Shown: positions 44,005 to 52,914 of the stretch, one piece after another
Position numbering within the stretch: the first letter of the stretch is position 1
How the letters are laid out: every line of letters begins with the position of its first letter
Assembly: GCA_013122435.1 (NCBI GenBank)
Contig: WYDT01000043.1
Location: 1 to 60,387 of the forward strand
DNA from: Chloroflexi bacterium AL-N1
GTDB taxonomy: Bacteria; Chloroflexota; Chloroflexia; Chloroflexales; Roseiflexaceae
Direction of reading: 5' to 3'
DNA: 60,387 nt
Program-made: the position numbers and the translations under genes
The notes under the pieces: model-generated
What the model saw: only the letters and a program-made list of their open reading frames with translations
Database searches by the model: none
Told to the model about the DNA's origin: nothing

Positions 44005-44322
44005 TTGATCGATTTATATCGGTTATAGGTACTATCATTGTACTGAGAATGGAACTGATTTACAAGGGCAAACAGATATCTCTCGTTCATACTTGAGCCA
44101 AAGTCCATCAGATATCGACCTTCAACCATAGAAACATCATAGCCGTAGCATCTGAAATGCGTAAACTGTTTATACTTTCCCGATGAGCAATCAGGATGCA
44201 ACACAACGACAATGTACTGGCAATAAGTTCACATACGACAATCGTCATTCCTGGCTATACATACAGAAGCAGAAACGTACCACCTATGGTGTGGAATGCT
44301 TTCCCCACTGTGTTTAACCACC
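44005..44322. other. 318-base region between two minus-strand genes
   Basis: No gene, RNA or repeat was recognised. It holds the upstream region of the AAA/TPR gene and the bases following the restored stop of the alpha/beta-hydrolase pseudogene (44323). Confidence 0.45.
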
Positions 44323-45380
44323 TCAGAGATGCTGAAGCAACCCATCTGCCGTTTCCGCTACCGCCTTCTTCTCGGCGATCCAACGTGACATGACCTTAAG
44401 CGCCAGGCCCATATTGACGATCTGGCAGTGGTTCTGCCCGTGTTCTTCCCTCGTAAAGATGCGCTCAGTGGATGTTCGGCATTAAACTCCAGAAGCACAA
44501 AAGCAGCATCCAGTGGCGTGCTGGTTTTGGTAATGTACATCAGATTGTCGATACCCCACTGCTCCTGCGGCATCCATCTGGTCTTCCACTCGGTTAGTGT
44601 GTGCATCAAACGGGGATAGTTGAACAGCCAGCGCGCAAACTGCTCCACGGGCCTGGGTGGTATTTTCATGTAATCATAGGCAATGCTCAAAGCAATGACC
44701 CGCTTAATCCGTCGTTCATACACCGCCGCCCTGAAGCACAGCCAGCCACCCATAGAGATACCGAGCCAGGTTACATCGTCGGTAGCAAAATAATCCAACA
44801 CGGCTTTGGCCGGCTTTTCCCAGGCGTAGTTTATGGGCAAATCATATTCCTTGAGTGCACCGCCTTGACCTGGTCCGTCAAACAAAATAACCTCATAGCC
44901 CTGGTCAGCAAAATAGCACGCCATTGAGTAAAACTCCTCGATGAACGAGTCAAAGCCACCGTGCATAACGATAGTTCCACATTTGCTCTCGTGCGGTGTC
45001 AGGATCTTTAATGCAGGCAGGTAGGCGTTTCCATACGGTATGTAGTGCCGCTCAAAAGGCTCACCAGCAAAAAGTTCGTTGTAGAAGAGGTTGGTGAATG
45101 TCGTATACAGCGTCTTCTTGGCGGGATTGGTAGGATGCGTGAAAAACTCTGCTGCGCGGTAGTAGAACGTTGCATTCAAGAGTCGTTTTTCGCTGAGGGC
45201 TTTCTCGGCTTGCCTGACCATTTCGTCTTTCCAGCCAGCCAAGTGCTTGATTTTGCTGGCAGCTTCCTGCATATCCTCCAGGCGCGCATAGCCCAGGGAA
45301 TGCCATCGATTTAACTGAAAGTCGATAATCCTGGTTGGATGTAGTTGATGATAGCCCATTGGAAATTGAAAGGTAGCCAT
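44323..45380 (-). pseudogene. alpha/beta hydrolase with C-terminal deletion and frameshift
   Basis: The first 305 residues are a well-conserved alpha/beta hydrolase: GTIVMHGGFDSFIEEFYSM (oxyanion region), YEVILFDGPGQGGAL and nucleophile elbow VTWLGISMGGW. After NAEHPLSA the frame reads arginine-rich nonsense to a stop at 44358. A different frame of the same DNA reads IFTREEHGQNHCQIVNMGLA and on to LLQHL and a stop at 44323, which is the expected family C-terminus including the histidine region. Between the two, the expected strand with the acidic residue (GxxDHFIP-type block, about 40 residues) is missing. An out-of-frame deletion has therefore removed the catalytic acid. ATG 45380 follows AAAGGAG. 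A TetR gene lies 45 bases upstream. Confidence 0.82.
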
Positions 45381-45425
45381 CGTACTGCACTCCTTTGTAG
45401 CGGGGAATATCGTTTTATCAGAGGC

Positions 45426-46028
45426 TTAATCGGGTTTTGCGAGCCCAGTTTTCATAAATGTGATGAGATGCTGCAAGGTATCCTCAAACTCATCGACATG
45501 GTGAAGATCGGCGAATTCGGCAACGTGTGTAAACAAATAACCGATGGTCTTTTTGATAAAAGGTAGTGGAAGATCTTCGCGAAATTCGCCCTTTTGAAAG
45601 GCTTGCTCAATCAGCCGCATAATGAGTTCATCATCTTCAAAGTTGTAAGTCGCCATGGCTTTATCGTAGATCGGCGTACCCTTTTCTCTGATAAAGCTCT
45701 CTGCAAAGCGATTGATAGCTGGATATTCACGGGCAAATGCCATGCTGTAACGAATCTGCGTTTTGAAAATCAAGAAAAGATCCTGTTCGAAGTCATCCGG
45801 CTGCATCACCTCGGCCAGGAATGTGCGTTTCTTCGCAATCAAAATATCGATGAGCGCGAGATAGAGTGCTTCTTTATTTTTGAAATGGTAGTAAAACTGC
45901 CCCTTGCTCATCTGAGCAGCTTTGAGAATACTATTAATCGACGCCAGTTCATATCCCTGCACGATAAATTCTTCTAAAGCAACCTGAAAGAGTTCTTCAC
46001 TATGATCAAAGGCTTTCTCAAAACTCAC
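45426..46028 (-). CDS. TetR-family transcriptional regulator
   Basis: A 200-residue regulator with an N-terminal helix-turn-helix (LFQVALEEFIVQGYELASIN, ILKAAQMSKGQFYYHFKNKEALY) and an all-helical ligand domain. The start is GTG 46028 with AAGGAT about nine bases upstream. It lies 45 bases upstream of the alpha/beta-hydrolase pseudogene, probably in one transcript, and is divergent from a CrtI-like oxidoreductase gene. A TetR-type palindrome (46071-46086) in the shared upstream region suggests it represses itself and possibly the oxidoreductase. Confidence 0.92.
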   Translation of the reverse strand: MSFEKAFDHSEELFQVALEEFIVQGYELASINSILKAAQMSKGQFYYHFKNKEALYLALIDILIAKKRTFLAEVMQPDDFEQDLFLIFKTQIRYSMAFAREYPAINRFAESFIREKGTPIYDKAMATYNFEDDELIMRLIEQAFQKGEFREDLPLPFIKKTIGYLFTHVAEFADLHHVDEFEDTLQHLITFMKTGLAKPD

Positions 46029-46070
46029 AAATACATATCCTTGTTTTTTGCATCCCTTATAAGTTTGTTA

Positions 46071-46086
46071 TAGACCTCTAGGTCTA
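46071..46086. promoter_or_regulatory. candidate TetR operator
   Basis: TAGACC-TCTA-GGTCTA is a perfect 6+6 inverted repeat with a four-base centre, 43 bases upstream of the TetR start and about 155 bases upstream of the divergent oxidoreductase. TAGACC-N4-GGTCTA is a common form of TetR-family operator. Confidence 0.65.
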
Positions 46087-46240
46087 GACTATCAAGTTTA
46101 ATCAACTCAAAAAGTTTATTTAGAGAAGTTATAAGCCTGATAATATGTTGTATAATAATCATTATCAAACTACACCATCCATCTCACAACACGATTAACA
46201 AATAAAGAGGTAACACCAATTATAGAAGAAAGGATGTTCT

Positions 46241-47824
46241 GTGGAAACGCACGATGTCGTAATCATTGGAAGCGGACACAATGCACTCATCACGGCTGCA
46301 TATCTTACACGCGCAGGTTGGAGTGTGCTCGTGTTGGAGCAGCATGATCGCCCCGGTGGTCTGGTACGCACAGAGGAGCTGACATTGCCTGGTTTTAAGC
46401 ACGATATGTACGCCGCTGCACATCCATTGTTTGTTACAGGGCCAGCATATGCCGATCTGGGGCCTGATCTTGAACAGCGAGGGCTACACTATATCAATAC
46501 CGATGTTCCCACGGGTATCTCTTTTGCTGACGGACGCACAGCGGTACTGCTGCGTTCGATCGAAGACAATATCGCTGAAGCTGAACGGCTTGCGCCGGGC
46601 GACGGATCCGTATTTGCTGAAATGCTGAAGTCATTCAAGCCGTTTGTCGATGATGTGTTCACACTCTTTTCAATGGATCTCACCTCTCATGAGGCGCAAA
46701 CGATCATCTCGCGTCTTATGCGTCACGAAGACACAGTGATGTCTACAACATTTGCTCAAATGTTGTTTGATAGTGCACGTACCACTGTAAGTCGTTTCAA
46801 ATCACCAGTAATGCAGGCTATGCTGGCACCGTGGGCAACCCATCTCGGACGTGTGCCAGACGACGTCGGAAGTGGTATGTGGGTAATTCTGGCAATACTT
46901 GCATTTATGAATGGTGGTATGCCCATTCCTGTTGGCGGCAGCGAGCAATTGGCACAATCTCTTTCTCGGTTGATTACTGACCACGGCGGGAGTATTCGGA
47001 CCAACACGCTGGCTCAACGTATTCTGATTAAAAATGGTCAGGCAGTTGGCGTTCGCACTGCAACAGACGAAGAATTTCGCGCCAGCAAAGCCGTAGTGGC
47101 ATCTGTAAATCCGGATCAGCTCTATGGAACACTCCTTGCAGATACTGATATTCCGCTGCATCTCCAGAAACAAGCCGCACGATTTCGCTACGGACGAGGA
47201 TGTGTCCAGATACACCTTGCTTTGAGTGAGCCACCTCATTGGCCAGATCCCCGTTTTGAATGTATCGGCCAACCGCACCTCACCAATGGCTTAGATGATT
47301 GCACATTGGCAATTGCACAGGGCATTGCCGGATTGCTTCCCACCGAACCCACATTCACAGTTGACTGTGCATCAAGCCTTGATCCTTCACGTGCACCGGA
47401 GGGTCAAGCAGTGATGCGAGTGCAGCTTCTGGAAATTCCCTGTCGACCACGTGGCGATGCAGCCGGATTGATTAACGTTGGTGATGGTGCCTGGAAAACG
47501 GATCTCACCGAGCACTTTACTGACAGAGCCCTGGCGATTGTTGGTAAGCATATCCCCAATATTCCCGATGCAATCCTTGGATATCATGTCATAACGCCCA
47601 ATACACTGGCTCATTTCAGCCCAAATCACGGGCCCGGCGATCCCTATAGTGGGGCTCACGATTTCGCACAAAGTTATCTGTTACGACCTTTGCCAGGGCA
47701 ACCATGCCACCGTACCGTAATATCGAACGTGTATATGCTGGGAGCAGCTACATGGCCTGGACACGGTGTGAATGGTGGGTCAGGGTATATTGTGGCACAA
47801 CAATTGCTGCACCAGTATGCTTGA
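46241..47824 (+). CDS. phytoene-desaturase-like NAD(P)/FAD oxidoreductase
   Basis: A 527-residue flavoprotein of the CrtI/retinol-saturase-like superfamily. The N-terminal FAD motif is VVIIGSGHNALITAAYLTRAG, followed by LVLEQHDRPGGLVRTEEL. The middle block GGSEQLAQSLSRLITDHGGS and RASKAVVASVNPDQLYG are typical, and the C-terminal FAD-binding motif is LGAATWPGHGVNGGSGYIVA. It may saturate, desaturate or isomerise a carotenoid or another polyene lipid; no carotenoid genes are adjacent, so the substrate is open. The start is GTG 46241, eight bases after AGAAAGGA. It is divergent from the TetR gene with a shared operator region. Confidence 0.88.
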   Translation: METHDVVIIGSGHNALITAAYLTRAGWSVLVLEQHDRPGGLVRTEELTLPGFKHDMYAAAHPLFVTGPAYADLGPDLEQRGLHYINTDVPTGISFADGRTAVLLRSIEDNIAEAERLAPGDGSVFAEMLKSFKPFVDDVFTLFSMDLTSHEAQTIISRLMRHEDTVMSTTFAQMLFDSARTTVSRFKSPVMQAMLAPWATHLGRVPDDVGSGMWVILAILAFMNGGMPIPVGGSEQLAQSLSRLITDHGGSIRTNTLAQRILIKNGQAVGVRTATDEEFRASKAVVASVNPDQLYGTLLADTDIPLHLQKQAARFRYGRGCVQIHLALSEPPHWPDPRFECIGQPHLTNGLDDCTLAIAQGIAGLLPTEPTFTVDCASSLDPSRAPEGQAVMRVQLLEIPCRPRGDAAGLINVGDGAWKTDLTEHFTDRALAIVGKHIPNIPDAILGYHVITPNTLAHFSPNHGPGDPYSGAHDFAQSYLLRPLPGQPCHRTVISNVYMLGAATWPGHGVNGGSGYIVAQQLLHQYA

Positions 47825-47880
47825 TAAGCCACATTATCTGAGGTTGCTAAAGAAGTAGAGGTTGTTGAAGAAGCGTGGTC

Positions 47881-48546
47881 TTATTCGCCTAAGCCAGCTT
47901 GCTGTGCTAACAACGCCGCCTGAGTACGATCACGGACATCGAGTTTACTGAGGATACTACCGATGTGGTTTTTTACGGTTCCGATGCTGATCAAAAGGCG
48001 CTCGCTGATTTCCTGATTTGTTTGACCAGTCGCCAGCATACGCATGATAGCCATCTCACGATCCGTCAGCAGTTCAAGACGATCCGTATTTTGTGAACGA
48101 ATCGGCTGACCATTCGAGAGGCGACTAAACTCACGCAGAACCTGCCCAGTGATCTCTGGATGAATCATCGCCTGTCCGGCTGCTACCGTGCGAACCGCTT
48201 CTGCCAGGGTTTTATGATCAACATCCTTGAGCAGATAGCCACGTGCTCCGGCGGCAAGACCACTAAAAACACTTTGATCATCACGAAACGTTGAGAGGAT
48301 AATAATGGCTGATCGACATCGCTGTGCACTCAGCCGACGGGTCGTCTCGATGCCATCCATCCCTGGCATACGAATATCCATCAGTATGACATCAGGATCA
48401 AGCACTGCAACTTGTTTCAGGGCTTCTAAACCATCACTCGCATGTCCAACTATCTCAATATCCGGTTTACGATTTAAGAGTGACTGAATGCCTGTACGTA
48501 TGAGGGACTCATCATCAACCAGGAGCACCCGTATTTTTTGTGTCAT
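47881..48546 (-). CDS. NarL/FixJ-family response regulator
   Basis: A 221-residue regulator: receiver domain with D11, D12 and phospho-acceptor D57 (DVILMDIRMPGMDG) and conserved Thr/Lys positions (ILSTFRD, YLLKDVD). A linker leads to a C-terminal LuxR-type helix-turn-helix (LTDREMAIMRMLATGQTNQE, GTVKNHIGSILSKLDVRDR). ATG 48546 follows GAGGAAG and overlaps the stop of the upstream kinase gene as TGATG, showing a coupled two-component pair. Targets are unknown; the neighbouring protease and bchH genes are possible but unproven. Confidence 0.95.
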   Translation of the reverse strand: MTQKIRVLLVDDESLIRTGIQSLLNRKPDIEIVGHASDGLEALKQVAVLDPDVILMDIRMPGMDGIETTRRLSAQRCRSAIIILSTFRDDQSVFSGLAAGARGYLLKDVDHKTLAEAVRTVAAGQAMIHPEITGQVLREFSRLSNGQPIRSQNTDRLELLTDREMAIMRMLATGQTNQEISERLLISIGTVKNHIGSILSKLDVRDRTQAALLAQQAGLGE

Positions 48547-50588
48547 CAAACTTCCTCGTTCAATGGGATACAAACACAGACGCTGAATCCACCAGTTTCG
48601 AGTGGGCCAGCTTCAAACGATCCGCCGAGGAGATGGGCCCTTTCGCGTAGTCCAGCTAAACCAAACCCAGAGACATTTGATGTGACGCAGCAGGATGAGG
48701 ATATGTTGCAATTATCATTCCGGACATTGGCACAGATCGTATGCATTTCTTCATACACTTGCACATCAATGTGTTGAGCTTGGGCATGTTTGCAAGCATT
48801 CGTCAAACCCTCTTGTATCGTACGATAGATAGCACTTGCAACAGCAGGAGATATTGTTTCACAAAGCTCATCAAGTCGAAATGCGATTGATGCCTGTGTA
48901 CTTACCTGAAAACGCTCAACCAGTTGTTGGAGCGCACATGTAAGCGATTGATCACTCACAGGCGTCTTGGCATCAATCACCGATAGCACGCTCGACCACG
49001 CAGAACGAAGCTGTTCACGTGTGGCAACCAGTTGATCTAGAGCAGCCTGGTGATCATCGTCGATCAGATCTTCTACCAATTGCAATTGTACATTAATCAG
49101 AACAAGTCGATTGCCTAAATCATCGTGAAATTCGCGAGCCAACCGAGCACGTTCAGCAGCAACAGCCAACACACATGCCTCAGAGGTTTGCTGTTCTAAC
49201 TCACGTGTAAGTTCGGTCAGTCGCACAAGGTGTTGCTCATCTTCATGGCGACGATTGGCTTGGCGACGCGACATGCCAACGAATCCCGCAACGGCAACAC
49301 AGGTGACGCAAAAGATGATGAGTTGTGATATATACTCGCCAGATGCAGGCAACACCCGCATAAGAAACAGGACAGTCAACGCATGCACTCCGGTAAGGAA
49401 GGTAATGATCTGTCCAATGGGAAACCGTTCGGCTATTTGCCACATAACCAGCAATAACCCCAGCATCAGTGGGAGCGTCTGGGTGAGCAATACCAGTCCT
49501 ATAACCGTTACCGTTTGGGCTGCCAAACCCATCTGCACCAGCAGTGGATGCCGAAATCGCTGGGTCATCACGTAAATACCTACCAATACCCCACAGAACA
49601 TCAGGACTTTCCAGAATACGGCTGGAACAGGGGTTTGTTGGAGCAGTGCGATGGGAAAAGCTAGACTCACAAAGACGATTGGTAAGACCCAGGTGAGTAT
49701 TTTCGACGTCCGTGATGTCGGTAAGATCTTTGGCATGGCCATTTCAGACAATAGCGATACTGTTGGCATGGGCGGCGTGTACTCATTGCTACGCAGGGTT
49801 GCGACAGCTTCACGCAAGCGCCCAATGGTCGCGCTTGCGGCTTCACGTGTCTGGGCAATAGTCATTTGGAAACGAGCCAGGTTCGTTTGCGCTTGATTGA
49901 TCGAGGCAACCACTTGCTGTTCGGTCTGGGCCAACGCTGTCCGCAAATCGTGACTGATGGTCTGCTCTAACCGTTGGCGTTCTTCCAGGATTGAAAGTTG
50001 GGAGACATCACGAAATTTGATACTCAACGCATCATAGCGACTCTGCATCTGTCGCAAAATCTGCTCTATCTGCTCCGAACGCTGATTCTGCCGCGCATAG
50101 AGAATAGCCGCTATCAGAATGCAGGTGATAGGAAAGGCAACATTCAGATTCCCCTGCACCCAATCAAGCACACTCGCCGACGCAATAACAAAGGTGCCAT
50201 TCCATACCAGCCAGATCAATCCGGCAAAAGAAACCCAGAGCCACACACGAAAAAGACACATTGCTTGCAATACGACAATGAGATACACATACGCAATCAC
50301 TGGCAATGGTAGCAACACATTCACCAATGCCGTCAAGGCACACTGACCCAGAAGATAGATCAACTGAAACCATATTCTACACCGTTGAATGGGAACCATC
50401 CAACAAAGGAAGAGATGCCCCCCCAGTAGGATGACGGGAATCCAGGTACTCCACCCATGAATACCCTCAGCTTCAATCGCGCTCACTTGTGTGGCAAAAA
50501 TGACAACTGAGATAAGCATTTGTACTGCTATAGGATAAGGTGCACGCTCTGCGATATAGTTAGCAATATTACGCAATTTGGTCAACAT
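48546..50588 (-). CDS. NarX/DesK-type sensor kinase with two membrane and two DHp-like modules
   Basis: A 680-residue kinase. Residues about 15-170 hold a first set of membrane helices, followed by a dimerisation-like helix LEERQRLEQTISHDLRTALA with its own HD pair near residue 215. A second membrane set lies at about 300-445. The canonical HisKA_3 helix AAERARLAREFHDDLGNRL follows near 488, then an ATPase domain (TIQEGLTNACKHAQA, GFGLAGLRERAHLLGG). The first helix may be a vestigial or regulatory second phosphotransfer module created by duplication. Its cognate regulator is the overlapping downstream gene. An insert rich in Cys and Asn (NDNCNISSSCCVTSN) sits in the ATP-lid region. Confidence 0.88.
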   Translation of the reverse strand: MLTKLRNIANYIAERAPYPIAVQMLISVVIFATQVSAIEAEGIHGWSTWIPVILLGGHLFLCWMVPIQRCRIWFQLIYLLGQCALTALVNVLLPLPVIAYVYLIVVLQAMCLFRVWLWVSFAGLIWLVWNGTFVIASASVLDWVQGNLNVAFPITCILIAAILYARQNQRSEQIEQILRQMQSRYDALSIKFRDVSQLSILEERQRLEQTISHDLRTALAQTEQQVVASINQAQTNLARFQMTIAQTREAASATIGRLREAVATLRSNEYTPPMPTVSLLSEMAMPKILPTSRTSKILTWVLPIVFVSLAFPIALLQQTPVPAVFWKVLMFCGVLVGIYVMTQRFRHPLLVQMGLAAQTVTVIGLVLLTQTLPLMLGLLLVMWQIAERFPIGQIITFLTGVHALTVLFLMRVLPASGEYISQLIIFCVTCVAVAGFVGMSRRQANRRHEDEQHLVRLTELTRELEQQTSEACVLAVAAERARLAREFHDDLGNRLVLINVQLQLVEDLIDDDHQAALDQLVATREQLRSAWSSVLSVIDAKTPVSDQSLTCALQQLVERFQVSTQASIAFRLDELCETISPAVASAIYRTIQEGLTNACKHAQAQHIDVQVYEEMHTICANVRNDNCNISSSCCVTSNVSGFGLAGLRERAHLLGGSFEAGPLETGGFSVCVCIPLNEEV

Positions 50589-50712
50589 AGATCATAGTGT
50601 AACACGTCTATACGAAAGGCGCGATGTGCACACACATAAACGCATGTACACATCAACAACCAAGATTTGCTCCCTTATCCGTATCTCTTCGTTATGCTTA
50701 CAGCGAACCAGG

Positions 50713-52824
50713 CTACTCGGCGAGGATAGCCTCTTCAGCGATCTGCACAACAGTCGCCGCATCAAGCAATGCCGTTTCCTCAGTGATAGGGATGCGTTGG
50801 GTTGGTTCTACCCCCACACCCTCGAGAAAGATACTGCCATCTGGCAATACGACACGCCCCGTAGGAACCTGGAATGACATATTTTCAGGGAGGCGGAACT
50901 GCCCACGGGCAACTTCAGCCATAACCCCTGCGCTCGGGTATTGCCCGATGATTTCGATATCTGGTACCTGACTAAACCCATAAGACTCAAATTCACATGC
51001 ACTAAAACATGCCTGGTCAACGAGCAGTACAATGTTATCAAAACGATACTGATTCTCTTTGGGTACGACTTCGCGCGGAGGTCCATCAGGCTCAAAAGCG
51101 CCTGTCGCTTCACTATAGTACTCACGTTGTCCCAGTGGGATCGGCTCATCGGTGAGGAAACCCGCCAGATCAAGCGAAGCACCCCCACTATTTTGGCGCA
51201 TATCAATAATAACTCCGAGAACCTGTACCTGTTCAAACGTACTCAAAGCGCGTTCAAACAGTCGCACGATCAAATTGAGATCATCATAGTTCGAATTAAT
51301 TTTGACATACCCGATTCCTGATGGCAATATCTCAAACTCAACGGGTAACGCGGTTGGATCGGCGCCACGGAAGAGCGACGTGACAGAAAAGCTCTCGTTT
51401 TCTGGCACAGCCGTCAACGTTTCCGTCTGGCGTGCGCCATCAGGATTCGTAAAGGTAAAGGCGGCTTCCATATCCAGGGCTGCACGAGTGAGGTAACGCT
51501 GTTGTTGATATTCACGGGCAAAGTCGGTCGAGAAAGGACCAGCCAATGGTTGTATTTCAGCAATGGCTTCCGTGACAGGTTGGCCATTAAACTCGGTTAC
51601 CTCAGCACCAACCTCCATACCGACCTGAGCAGCAGGTCCCTCTTCCGTCACAAACGTCACGATGACGCGATCATCATCAAGTTGACGAACAGCAAAACCG
51701 TAGCCACCACCTGCTTCAGCCTGGAATATTTCACCACCAATTTCACCACCATTCAAACCAACATGGCCATCCTGGAAAGCGAAAGCAAAGTCGCGTAACG
51801 CCAGATAAAAGGCGGTCGGGTCTTCATTTTCTTCCGCATCTGCCACACGCGGTGCCAGCTCTTCATACAATGGCTCCCAGTCTGGCTCTTTCCCTTCAAT
51901 ACCATTAAAGGCATACTCACGACGAACAATCTCAAACATCTGGTCAAACGCTTCACTGTATGAATTGGCCGAAAAATCCTTGATGGCGACATCAGTTGGC
52001 TCATACAATGTAAGGCTCGGGGCTGCCTCACGTTCAACTGCAAATGGCTCTTGATCAAGATCGATCACCGAATACCCTGCCGGAACCGGCCCAACAGGAT
52101 CATCTTCCGTGAACAGAAGTTCGTCCTCACCAAAGCCAGTGGGGAATTCTTGCTGATCATCAGCGGCCCAGATTACCAGTTTTCCGCCAGTTACCTCATC
52201 TTGATTTTCGGTATCGTTTGTGGTGGAAGCAAGATATGCAGGCCAGCCTTCAGACAAATCATCGCCAACTGAGAAAGGACCACCAGTCAGGTTGGGCCAG
52301 TAACTGACAACATATACCTGGACACCTGTATCGTCCTCATCATCATTATCAACATCAACAAATGTCCCAACCGGCCTTGCTGGTAAGAGTAGCTGATACT
52401 CGCCAACCTGTTCCTCTTCCGTGATATCAAGATACCCCAGTACCTGTGACTCAACTGGAATTTCCCACTCTTGATCACGCTCAACAAAACCATTCATATC
52501 GATCAGCGCGACGGCATGTTCGACGTAATAGTCGACAATGATGTCGTTGGTATATTCAAAGGTGCCTGTAATCTGCACCGGCTGATCACCTTCAACCATT
52601 GTTGCAACTTCTTCCGCTTCCTCAGGAGCAGGCGTGGCATCTGTAGATTCATCGGGCGTTTCCTCAGTTTCAGATGGTACATCTGTGGGCGTGTTTTGGG
52701 CTGCTTCCTCTGCATCAGGAGACTGACAGGCGGCAAGAACCAATGTACCCAGCAGCAGAACAACTAACCACACGGTAAAAAAATGAAACCAGCGTGAGGT
52801 TCGATTTAGTAGCGTTACATGCAT
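50713..52824 (-). CDS. S41-family (tail-specific/C-terminal-processing) peptidase lipoprotein
   Basis: A 703-residue lipoprotein: signal peptide, lipobox LVLAAC, then an acidic Pro/Thr/Glu linker of about 50 residues. An N-terminal beta region of unknown fold (about 80-280) precedes a PDZ-containing S41 peptidase: FQDGHVGLNGGEIGG, GPAAQVGMEVGAEVTEFNGQ, IGYVKINSNYDD, VLGVIIDMRQNSGGASLDLA, and LLVDQACFSACEFES, where the Ser of FSACE is the expected nucleophile. The likely role is cell-surface protein processing. ATG 52824 follows GAGGACTTGT; TTG 52836 is less likely. It lies 90 bases downstream of bchH on the same strand. Confidence 0.88.
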   Translation of the reverse strand: MHVTLLNRTSRWFHFFTVWLVVLLLGTLVLAACQSPDAEEAAQNTPTDVPSETEETPDESTDATPAPEEAEEVATMVEGDQPVQITGTFEYTNDIIVDYYVEHAVALIDMNGFVERDQEWEIPVESQVLGYLDITEEEQVGEYQLLLPARPVGTFVDVDNDDEDDTGVQVYVVSYWPNLTGGPFSVGDDLSEGWPAYLASTTNDTENQDEVTGGKLVIWAADDQQEFPTGFGEDELLFTEDDPVGPVPAGYSVIDLDQEPFAVEREAAPSLTLYEPTDVAIKDFSANSYSEAFDQMFEIVRREYAFNGIEGKEPDWEPLYEELAPRVADAEENEDPTAFYLALRDFAFAFQDGHVGLNGGEIGGEIFQAEAGGGYGFAVRQLDDDRVIVTFVTEEGPAAQVGMEVGAEVTEFNGQPVTEAIAEIQPLAGPFSTDFAREYQQQRYLTRAALDMEAAFTFTNPDGARQTETLTAVPENESFSVTSLFRGADPTALPVEFEILPSGIGYVKINSNYDDLNLIVRLFERALSTFEQVQVLGVIIDMRQNSGGASLDLAGFLTDEPIPLGQREYYSEATGAFEPDGPPREVVPKENQYRFDNIVLLVDQACFSACEFESYGFSQVPDIEIIGQYPSAGVMAEVARGQFRLPENMSFQVPTGRVVLPDGSIFLEGVGVEPTQRIPITEETALLDAATVVQIAEEAILAE

Positions 52825-52914
52825 ACAAGTCCTCAATCTTTCCTATAGACCAAATAACCCGCACTACTTTATGTTCTACCTAGTATACACTGATGTCTGC
52901 CTGTATGGAAAAAA

